This document shows positions 57,454 through 64,000 of a stretch of DNA of 64,000 bases, in pieces. Both the position numbers and the translations under genes were made by a program. Below the pieces are notes generated by a model. It saw only the letters and a program-made list of their open reading frames with translations. It was not told the origin of the DNA and made no database searches. This DNA is from Phenylobacterium immobile (ATCC 35973) (lineage in GTDB: Bacteria > Pseudomonadota > Alphaproteobacteria > Caulobacterales > Caulobacteraceae): the NCBI RefSeq assembly GCF_001375595.1, contig NZ_CVJQ01000001.1, forward strand, positions 682,001 through 746,000, in the 5' to 3' direction. Within the stretch, counting starts at the first letter, position 1, and the number at the start of each line of letters is the position of its first letter.

Positions 57454-58089
57454 ATGCTTGAAGACTTGAAGGCCAACAACCGCGCCTGGGCCGCGCGCAA
57501 GATCGCTGACGACCCGCATTTCTTCCAGCGCCTCGTGGGTCAGCAGGCGCCGGAATATCTGTGGATCGGCTGCTCCGACAGCCGGGTGCCCGCCAATGAG
57601 ATCGTCGATCTCGATCCGGGCGAGCTGTTCGTCCACCGCAACGTCGCCAATCTCGCGCCGCCCCAGGACGCCAACTACCTGTCGGTTCTGCAGTTCGCCG
57701 TCGACGTGATCAAGGTGAAGCACGTCATGGTCGTCGGCCACTACGGCTGCGGCGGCGTCGCCGCCGCGGTCGACGGCCAACGCCGCGGCCTGGTGGACCA
57801 CTGGCTGCACCCGATCCGCGAGGTGCACCACGATCATCGCCACGAACTCGAAGCCATTGGCGAGGACCGAGCGCGCCTCGACCGCCTGTGCGAGCTGAAC
57901 GTCGTGCGCCAGGTGCGCAACGTCGCCTCCGACGTCTTCGTCCAGGACGCCTGGGCCCGCGGCCAGGACCTGCAGGTCCACGGCTGGGTCTACGCCCTCG
58001 ACACCGGCCTGGTGAACGATCTTGACGTCACCGTCTCAGATCCCTCCGGTCTGGCCGACCTGATCGAGCGTTCGACGCCGCAAGGTTGA
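57454..58089 (+). CDS. can: Beta-class carbonic anhydrase
   Basis: A 211-residue enzyme interconverting CO2 and bicarbonate. Zinc ligands are Cys40 in WIGCSDSRVPANE (with the Asp42/Arg44 dyad), His96 and Cys99 in VVGHYGCGG. Normal length and motif spacing. Cytoplasmic. Confidence 0.96.
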   Translation: MLEDLKANNRAWAARKIADDPHFFQRLVGQQAPEYLWIGCSDSRVPANEIVDLDPGELFVHRNVANLAPPQDANYLSVLQFAVDVIKVKHVMVVGHYGCGGVAAAVDGQRRGLVDHWLHPIREVHHDHRHELEAIGEDRARLDRLCELNVVRQVRNVASDVFVQDAWARGQDLQVHGWVYALDTGLVNDLDVTVSDPSGLADLIERSTPQG

Positions 58090-58138
58090 CGGCGCGCTCT
58101 GGCGGACCTCCCATGGCGGCTTCAGCTGGAGGTCCGCT

Positions 58139-59932
58139 ATGCGTGTTCGGTTCCTGTCCGGAGTCTTTGTCGCCGCCCTGACGATCGGCGCGCCCGACGC
58201 TCACGCCCAGACCGCTGCGGAGGCCAAGGCCTTTGTTGAAAACGCCGAGGCTGAGGCCGCGGCGATGAGCCAGTATACGAACCGCGCCGCCTGGGTGCGG
58301 GCCAACTTCATCACCGCCGACACCCAATGGCTGGACTCGCGCGCGTCCGGTCAGGAGAAGGAGATGGTGGTGCGCTTGGCCCGCGAGGCCGCCCGCTTTG
58401 ACGGCGTCGCCGTTGATCCCGTCACAGCCCGCAAGCTGAAGCGCATCAAGCTCTACATGACCATTCCCGCGCCGGACCGCCCCGGGGCCGCGATTGAGCT
58501 GGCGACGCTCGCGACCAAGCTCAATTCCACCTACTCCACCGGCAAGTTCGCTTACGCCGGCCGCACCCTCACCCTGAACGACGCCGAGGACATCCTGGCC
58601 AAGAGCCGCGACCCGGCCGAAACCAAGGCGGTCTGGGAAGGCTGGCACACCATCTCGCCGGTGATGAAGCCGGACTACGCACAGATGGTCGCGCTGGCCA
58701 ACGAAGGCGCCCGCGGTCTGGGATATGCCGACACCGGGGCCCTGTGGCGCGACGGCTACGACATGGCGCCCGACGCCTTCGCCGCCGAGACCGATCGGCT
58801 GTGGAAGCAGGTCGAACCCTTCTACCGCAACCTGCATTGCTATGTGCGGGCCCGGCTCAACGGCAAATACGGCGACGCCGTCCAGGCGCGCACCGGCCCG
58901 ATCCGCGCCGACCTGCTCGGCAATATGTGGGCCCAGCAGTGGGGCAACATCTACGACATCGTCGCGCCCAAGGGCGTCGCCTCCAGCTACGACCTGACCC
59001 AGCTCCTGACCGACGAGGGCTATGACGCGACCCGCATGGTGAAGACCGGCGAGAGCTTCTATTCGTCGCTCGGCTTTGCGCCCCTGCCCGCCACCTTCTG
59101 GGAGCGGTCGCTGATCGTGCGGCCGCAGGACCGCGAGGTCGTCTGCCACGCCTCGGCCTGGGACGTCGACGACGCGGACGACATACGCATCAAGATGTGC
59201 ACGAAGGTGAACGCCGAGGACTTCTACACCGTCCACCATGAGCTCGGGCACAACTACTATCAGCGCGCCTATTCCAAGCAGCCCTACCTGTTCCGCGGCG
59301 CCGCCAACGACGGCTTCCACGAAGCGATCGGCGACTTTGCCGGGCTCTCGGCGCTGACGCCCACCTACCTCAAGCAGATCGGCCTGCTGCAGACGGTCCC
59401 CGGTCCGGAGGAGGATATTCCCTTCCTGCTGAAGATGGCCCTCGACAAGATCGCCTTCCTGCCTTTCGGTCTGCTGGTCGACCGCTGGCGCTGGGATGTC
59501 TTCTCCGGGAAGGTCGCGCCGGCGCAGTACAACGACGCCTGGTGGGCGTTGCGCCTGAAGTACCAGGGCCTGACCCCGCCGGGTCCGCGCCCGGCTGACG
59601 CCTTTGATCCGGGCGCGAAATACCATGTGCCCGGCAACACGCCGTACACGCGTTACTTCCTGGCCCACATCTACCAGTTCCAGTTCCACCGGGCGGCCTG
59701 CAAGATCGCCGGCTGGGCGGGACCCCTGCACCGTTGCTCGGTGTTCGACCGCAAGGACGTGGGCGAGAAGTTCAACACCATGCTGGAGGCCGGCCGGTCC
59801 CAGCCCTGGCCCCAGACGCTGGAAAGCTTCACCGGCGAAGACCGCACCGACGCCAGCGCCATCATCGCCTACTTCCAGCCTCTGGACGCCTGGCTGACTC
59901 GCCAGAACAAGGGCGAACGGTGCGGGTGGTAG
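58139..59932 (+). CDS. M2 family peptidyl-dipeptidase (ACE-like)
   Basis: A 597-residue exported zinc peptidase homologous to angiotensin-converting enzyme. Signal peptide 1-22 (APDAHAQ). Zinc motif VHHELGHNYY with His367 and His371 and catalytic Glu368; the third ligand Glu is in NDGFHEAIGDFAGLS. The FAYAGRTLTLNDAEDIL and YTRYFLAHIYQFQFHRA regions match bacterial ACE homologues. It releases C-terminal dipeptides in the periplasm, probably for peptide nutrition. Confidence 0.95.
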   Translation: MRVRFLSGVFVAALTIGAPDAHAQTAAEAKAFVENAEAEAAAMSQYTNRAAWVRANFITADTQWLDSRASGQEKEMVVRLAREAARFDGVAVDPVTARKLKRIKLYMTIPAPDRPGAAIELATLATKLNSTYSTGKFAYAGRTLTLNDAEDILAKSRDPAETKAVWEGWHTISPVMKPDYAQMVALANEGARGLGYADTGALWRDGYDMAPDAFAAETDRLWKQVEPFYRNLHCYVRARLNGKYGDAVQARTGPIRADLLGNMWAQQWGNIYDIVAPKGVASSYDLTQLLTDEGYDATRMVKTGESFYSSLGFAPLPATFWERSLIVRPQDREVVCHASAWDVDDADDIRIKMCTKVNAEDFYTVHHELGHNYYQRAYSKQPYLFRGAANDGFHEAIGDFAGLSALTPTYLKQIGLLQTVPGPEEDIPFLLKMALDKIAFLPFGLLVDRWRWDVFSGKVAPAQYNDAWWALRLKYQGLTPPGPRPADAFDPGAKYHVPGNTPYTRYFLAHIYQFQFHRAACKIAGWAGPLHRCSVFDRKDVGEKFNTMLEAGRSQPWPQTLESFTGEDRTDASAIIAYFQPLDAWLTRQNKGERCGW

Positions 59933-59944
59933 GGCGGCGTCGCG

Positions 59945-60901
59945 CTACGCCAGCTTGATCTCGCGCAGGCGCTCCATGAGGTAGTCGTCGGCGGTGATCG
60001 GCTCGGGGTGACGGTCGGGATGGGCTGCGTCGATACAGCTCGGCAGGGTCTTGATCAGGTAGTCCGAATTGAAGTGCAGGAAGAAGGGCGTCGAGTAACG
60101 GGCGAAGCTGGCGCGCTCCGGCGCAGGGTTCACCACCCGGTGGGTCGTCGACGGAAGGCGCTCGTTGGTCAGCCGCTGCAGCATGTCGCCGATGTTGCAG
60201 ACCAGCGCGCCGGGCGGCGGGTTGATGGCGATCCAGCGGCCGTCGCGGTCCTGCACCTCCAGGCCCGCTTCTTCCGCGCCGAGCAGCAGCGTGATGACGT
60301 TGATGTCCTCATGGGCGCCGGCGCGGATATTTGGGCCGCCGGCGGGCGTCGGCGGATAGTGCAGCAGGCGCAGCACCGAATTGCCCATGTCGACGGTGGG
60401 ATCGAAGAAGTGGCGATCGAGACCCAGGTAGACGGCGATCGCCTCCAAGAGTTTAAGGCCCATGGCGTCCAGCGCCTGGTAGAGCCAGCCCACCGCCTCG
60501 CGGAATTCAGGGACTTCAGCATCCGGCCAGACGTTGTCGTCCATGTGCGCCCGGAAGCGGTGGCCTTTGGGGAGGTCGCGACCGACGTGCCAGAATTCCT
60601 TGAGGTCGAAGTGGGCGTTCCCCTTGGCCGTCTCAATACCGAAGGGGGTGAACCCGCGCTGGCCGGCCATACCGACCTTGTAGGGCAGCTTGGCTTCCGG
60701 GGGCTGGGCGAAGAAGGCTTTGGTCGCCTTGAGCGCCGCCTCGATGCGGGCCTGCGGCAGGCCATGGTCCTTGACGACGGCGAAGCCGTAGCGGGCGAAG
60801 GAGGCGCCGAGGTCGCGGGAGAAGCCTTCGAAGTCTTTGGCGAAGTCGGCGTAGGATACCGGTTCGATGACGCGTTGAGGCTGGGTTTCAGTCTGGCTCA
60901 T
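59945..60901 (-). CDS. Isopenicillin N synthase-family 2OG-Fe(II) oxygenase
   Basis: A 318-residue oxygenase. N-terminal DIOX_N domain (FSRDLGASFARYGFAVVKDHGL) and a C-terminal jelly roll with GAHEDINVITLLLG (His, Asp ligands), STTHRVVNP (His) and RYSTPFFLHFNSD (Arg for 2-oxoglutarate). Substrate unknown; plant-type homologues hydroxylate small molecules. Separated from the Kef-type gene by 9 bases and probably co-transcribed with it. Confidence 0.9.
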   Translation of the reverse strand: MSQTETQPQRVIEPVSYADFAKDFEGFSRDLGASFARYGFAVVKDHGLPQARIEAALKATKAFFAQPPEAKLPYKVGMAGQRGFTPFGIETAKGNAHFDLKEFWHVGRDLPKGHRFRAHMDDNVWPDAEVPEFREAVGWLYQALDAMGLKLLEAIAVYLGLDRHFFDPTVDMGNSVLRLLHYPPTPAGGPNIRAGAHEDINVITLLLGAEEAGLEVQDRDGRWIAINPPPGALVCNIGDMLQRLTNERLPSTTHRVVNPAPERASFARYSTPFFLHFNSDYLIKTLPSCIDAAHPDRHPEPITADDYLMERLREIKLA

Positions 60902-60910
60902 GGCGCCATC

Positions 60911-62806
60911 CTACACTTGGGATTCGCCCGCCTCCACCGGTCGCCGCGCGCGCGTCCGGTTGTCGGCGTCGTCGTCGCCGGCCGCAGCCATCTCGGCGCG
61001 CAGCAGGCCCTCCATCATGGCGCGGGATTGGCGGGTGGCGTCGATATAGCCCTGATCGGTCTTGCCGGTGGCGACCGAGGCCAGCTTCAGGAAGGTCTCA
61101 CGGTCGTGATCGCGGAAGATCGTGGTGGCGCGCGCGGCGCGGCGATCGCTGAAGCCTAGCCGCGTCAGGGCGCGGCGGGTGAAGGCCAGCGCGCTCTCGA
61201 AGGTCTCGCGCTCGATATCCTCCACGCCCAGCTTCAACAGCTCATAGGCGTGCTGGCGATCGTAGGCGCGGGCGATGATCGATAGGTGCGGGAAGGCGTG
61301 GGACGCGGCCTCGATCATCTCCTTGGCCTTGGCGGTGTCGTCGATCGCCACCAACAACAGCTTGGCCTTCTCGGCGCCAGCGGCGCGCAGCAGGTCCAGG
61401 CGGCTGGCGTCGCCATAGTGCACGCGCCAGCCGAACTTCCGCAGGACGTCGATCTGCTCGATGCTGGAATCCAGCGTCACCACCTTGAAGTTGTTCGCCA
61501 TCAGGACGCGGGCGGCGATCTGGCCGAAACGGCCGAACCCGGCGACAATGGCGTCGGGGTCGCCCTGGTCGAAGGGGAGTGGCTCGGGCTCGTCGAGGTC
61601 GACGTCGCGGCCTGCGGTCAGCTTCTCGACGGCCGCCATGGCGAGCGGCGCCAAGGCCATGGAGAGGGCGACGATAGCGGTGAGCAGGGCGGCCTGGTCT
61701 GGCGCCAGAACGCTCACGGAGAGCGCAAAGCCCAGCAGGACGAAGGCGAACTCCCCGCCCTGGGCGAGGAAGACCGATGTGATCGCTGCGGTGCGCGCCG
61801 GGGTCCGCAAGAGGCGGGCGACCACATACATGGCGCCGGCCTTGGCGACCATCAGCCCGAGGACCAGACCGAACAGCTCCAGCGGCCGGCTGGCCACCAG
61901 TTTCAGGTCCAGGCCCGCGCCGACAGTGATGAAGAACAGGCTGAGCAGCAGGCCGCGGAACGGCTCGATGTCGGCCTCCAGTTCACGGCGGAATTCACTG
62001 TCGGCCAGGACCACGCCGGCCAGGAAGGCGCCGAGCGCCGGCGACAGGCCCACCATCTCCATCAGCACGGCGACGGCGACCACCAGCAACAGGGCCGAGG
62101 CGGTGAAGATTTCGCGCAGACGCGTGCTGGCGATGAACCGGAACACCGGGCGCGTCAGGTAACGGCCGCCGACCACAACGGCGGCCACCGCCGCCATGAC
62201 CCCAAGCGCGCCGGCCCAGAGCGGCAGGCCGGCCAACAGCCCGCCGCTATGGCTCCCATGGCCGCCGGCCGCATCATGGGCGGCGAGCCCGGGGATCGCC
62301 AACAGCGGCAGCAGAGTGAAGAGCGGTATCACCGACAGGTCCTGGAACAGCAGGACGCCGAAGGCCGCCTGGCCTGGCGCGGCCTGGCGCAGGCCCTTTT
62401 CGTCCAGGCTCTGCAGGACGATGGCCGTGGACGACATGGCCAGGATCAGGCCCGCGGCCAGCGCTGTCCTGGCCTCCATGCCCAGGGCCAAGGCTGCGCC
62501 GGCGGTGATCGCCGTGCAGGCGACCATCTGTCCTAGGCCCAGGCCGAAGATCGACTTGCGCAGGCCCCACAGAAGTTGGGGCCTGAGCTCCAGGCCGATC
62601 AGGAACAGCAGGATGACGACGCCGAATTCGGCGACCTTCATCACGTCGCCAGGTTCGCCGACGAGATTGAGCGCGAAGGGACCGACGATGACGCCAGCAA
62701 CCAGGTAGCCCAGCACTGAGCCCAGGCCGAGGCGCTTGGCGATGGGGGCGGCGATGACGCCAGCAGCCAGATAGACCATGACCTGGAAGAGCAGCGATTG
62801 AGTCAT
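60911..62806 (-). CDS. Kef-type monovalent cation:proton antiporter (CPA2)
   Basis: A 631-residue transporter. Twelve or so membrane helices to about residue 385 carry the CPA2 signatures VLGYLVAGVIVGPFAL, LFLIGLELRPQLLW and LLLSLFFITVGAGLDL. A TrkA-N NAD-binding domain follows (VAGFGRFGQIAARVL, VTLDSSIEQIDVLRKFGWRVHYGDASRLDLLRAAG). KefB/KefC-like potassium efflux; no ancillary KefF/G gene is adjacent. ATG at 62806 is the family start. Confidence 0.93.
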   Translation of the reverse strand: MTQSLLFQVMVYLAAGVIAAPIAKRLGLGSVLGYLVAGVIVGPFALNLVGEPGDVMKVAEFGVVILLFLIGLELRPQLLWGLRKSIFGLGLGQMVACTAITAGAALALGMEARTALAAGLILAMSSTAIVLQSLDEKGLRQAAPGQAAFGVLLFQDLSVIPLFTLLPLLAIPGLAAHDAAGGHGSHSGGLLAGLPLWAGALGVMAAVAAVVVGGRYLTRPVFRFIASTRLREIFTASALLLVVAVAVLMEMVGLSPALGAFLAGVVLADSEFRRELEADIEPFRGLLLSLFFITVGAGLDLKLVASRPLELFGLVLGLMVAKAGAMYVVARLLRTPARTAAITSVFLAQGGEFAFVLLGFALSVSVLAPDQAALLTAIVALSMALAPLAMAAVEKLTAGRDVDLDEPEPLPFDQGDPDAIVAGFGRFGQIAARVLMANNFKVVTLDSSIEQIDVLRKFGWRVHYGDASRLDLLRAAGAEKAKLLLVAIDDTAKAKEMIEAASHAFPHLSIIARAYDRQHAYELLKLGVEDIERETFESALAFTRRALTRLGFSDRRAARATTIFRDHDRETFLKLASVATGKTDQGYIDATRQSRAMMEGLLRAEMAAAGDDDADNRTRARRPVEAGESQV

Positions 62807-62949
62807 GGTCCCACTATGGCCCGGCTCAAGACAGCTTGGGCGCTGATTTTTACGCGCGCGGCGCCTGGGAACCGACACGGCGCCCGCAGCGCGTGCGGTT
62901 CAGTCACGGCCCCGGTTCTCAATGTCATGCTTCCGGGCTTAGATAGGCC

Positions 62950-63669
62950 ATGGCTCAGAAAGTATCTCCCGACGCCCAGGCCGCCCTCGCCGAGCACCTG
63001 ACCGACGGCATGACGATCATGGCCGGGGGCTTCGGCCTCTGCGGCATTCCGGAAAACCTGATCACGGCGATCCGCGACAGCGGGGCCAAGGACCTGACCT
63101 TTATCTCGAACAATTGTGGGGTCGATGATTTCGGCCTCGGGCTGCTCCTCGCCGGTGGTCAGATCAAGAAGATGATCTCGTCCTACGTCGGCGAGAACAA
63201 GCTGTTCGAAAAGCTCTACCTGTCGGGTGAGCTGGAGTTGGAGTTCAACCCCCAAGGCACTCTGGCCGAGCGCATCCGCGCCGGCGGCGCCGGCATCCCG
63301 GCCTTCTTCACCAAGACCGGCGTCGGCACGGTGGTGGCGGAGGGCAAGGAGGTCCGCGAGTTCGACGGCGAGCTCTATGTGATGGAGCGCGCGCTCCACG
63401 CCGACCTCTCCATCGTCAAGGCCTGGAAAGGCGACGCGGCCGGCAACCTCGTCTATCGAAAGTCCGCCCAGAACTTCAATCCGATGATGGCGACGGCCGG
63501 ACGCTTCACCATCGCCGAAGTCGAGGAACTGGTCCCGACCGGCAGCCTCGATAAGGCCGGGATCCATACGCCGGGCATCTATGTCGATCGCCTGTTCGAG
63601 GGCGTCGCCTACGAAAAGCGGATCGAGAAGACGACCACCCGCCCCAAAATCAGTGCGGCGACGGCTTAA
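62950..63669 (+). CDS. scoA: Succinyl-CoA:3-ketoacid CoA-transferase subunit A
   Basis: A 239-residue alpha subunit. [19 protein letters not shown] and the [46 protein letters not shown] block are the family signature. With ScoB it activates acetoacetate to acetoacetyl-CoA, feeding PHB or ketone-body use; this fits the phaZ gene elsewhere in the window. Followed by scoB after 11 bases. Confidence 0.96.
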   Translation: MAQKVSPDAQAALAEHLTDGMTIMAGGFGLCGIPENLITAIRDSGAKDLTFISNNCGVDDFGLGLLLAGGQIKKMISSYVGENKLFEKLYLSGELELEFNPQGTLAERIRAGGAGIPAFFTKTGVGTVVAEGKEVREFDGELYVMERALHADLSIVKAWKGDAAGNLVYRKSAQNFNPMMATAGRFTIAEVEELVPTGSLDKAGIHTPGIYVDRLFEGVAYEKRIEKTTTRPKISAATA

Positions 63670-63680
63670 GGAGAGCGACC

Positions 63681-64000
63681 ATGGCCTGGACGAGACAGGA
63701 AATGGCCGCCCGCGCGGCCCGCGAAATCGAAGACGGCTTCTATGTGAACCTGGGCATCGGCATCCCGACCCTGGTGGCCAACTACATTCCCGATGGCCTG
63801 GAGGTTACGCTGCAGAGCGAGAACGGCATCCTTGGCATCGGTCCGTTTCCGTTCGAAGGCGAGGAAGACCCGGACCTGATCAACGCCGGCAAGGAGACCG
63901 TCAGCGAGCTCGACTCGACCGCCTACTTCTCTAGCGCCGACAGCTTCGCCATGATCCGCGGCGGCCATATGGACCTGTCGATCCTGGGCGCCATGCAGGT
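63681..64000 (+). CDS. scoB: Succinyl-CoA:3-ketoacid CoA-transferase subunit B, partial
   Basis: The first 106 or so codons of the beta subunit, cut by the window end. [37 protein letters not shown] and [31 protein letters not shown] are diagnostic; ENGILGIG holds the catalytic Glu that forms the CoA thioester. AAGGAG precedes the ATG. Confidence 0.96.
   Translation, partial: MAWTRQEMAARAAREIEDGFYVNLGIGIPTLVANYIPDGLEVTLQSENGILGIGPFPFEGEEDPDLINAGKETVSELDSTAYFSSADSFAMIRGGHMDLSILGAMQ

Noticed and set aside
58028..59731. A 567-codon minus-strand open frame across the ACE-like gene
   Set aside because: Shadow of a gene with complete catalytic motifs; no start signal or domain of its own.

Overview
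The window is a contiguous, gene-dense, high-GC chromosomal segment of an alphaproteobacterium, almost certainly a member of Caulobacterales (Caulobacter/Phenylobacterium-like). The indicators are ChpT (the CckA-ChpT-CtrA phosphotransferase), a complete PhyR/NepR/EcfG/PhyK general-stress locus, MmcB with an alphaproteobacterial SOS box, RegB/RegA next to a SCO protein, and an atpHAGDC operon with a short epsilon subunit. I see no rRNA, tRNA, CRISPR array, insertion sequence or prophage.

Layout. 1-6.9 kb: small metallopeptidase, lipocalin, LexA-controlled mmcB, regA/regB diverging from a SCO copper chaperone, intracellular PHB depolymerase behind a palindromic operator, and a YgjP-type metallopeptidase. 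6.9-15.8 kb: class A PBP, the ATP synthase F1 operon, a periplasmic Ala/Pro-rich protein and an alpha/beta hydrolase. 15.8-25.7 kb (all minus strand): a housekeeping run rplU-rpmA, acetyltransferase, then obg-proB-proA-nadD-rsfS-rlmH-envC-like-ctpA-rppH. 25.8-31.6 kb: DUF4142 protein, a CDF exporter and a His-rich COG0523 GTPase diverging from a Zur-box-like palindrome, ExbD, a WD40 protein, MtgA and a glycine-zipper protein. 31.6-41.1 kb: cobalamin riboswitch with a BtuB-like receptor, a pseudo-aldo/keto reductase, XdhC, the molybdenum-cofactor operon moaA-moaD-moaE-moaB-moaC-moeA, a MocA-like nucleotidyltransferase and a siroheme-synthase remnant. 41.1-46.4 kb: an MHS-type MFS gene interrupted by one in-frame TGA, then iron uptake (PiuC and a TonB-dependent receptor) with two Fur-box-like sites and a candidate iron-responsive RNA. 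46.4-56.4 kb: chpT, entericidin, then the general stress response core and a cluster of small envelope-stress genes. 56.7-64 kb: FAH-family hydrolase, beta-carbonic anhydrase, ACE-like dipeptidase, 2OG oxygenase, Kef-type antiporter and scoAB.

The most interesting part is 50.2-56.5 kb. Eight exact GGAAC-N16/17-CGTT promoters (the EcfG consensus) sit upstream of nepR-ecfG, phyR and most of the small genes around them. The same region holds a plus-strand structured RNA with an exposed nine-cytosine loop and an intrinsic terminator, resembling Caulobacter GsrN, behind a near-consensus EcfG promoter. So the stress sigma factor, its partner-switch, its sensor kinase, a putative effector sRNA and several effectors appear to form one physical regulon island. 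A second candidate RNA lies at 46.2-46.3 kb between a Fur box and a strong minus-strand terminator.
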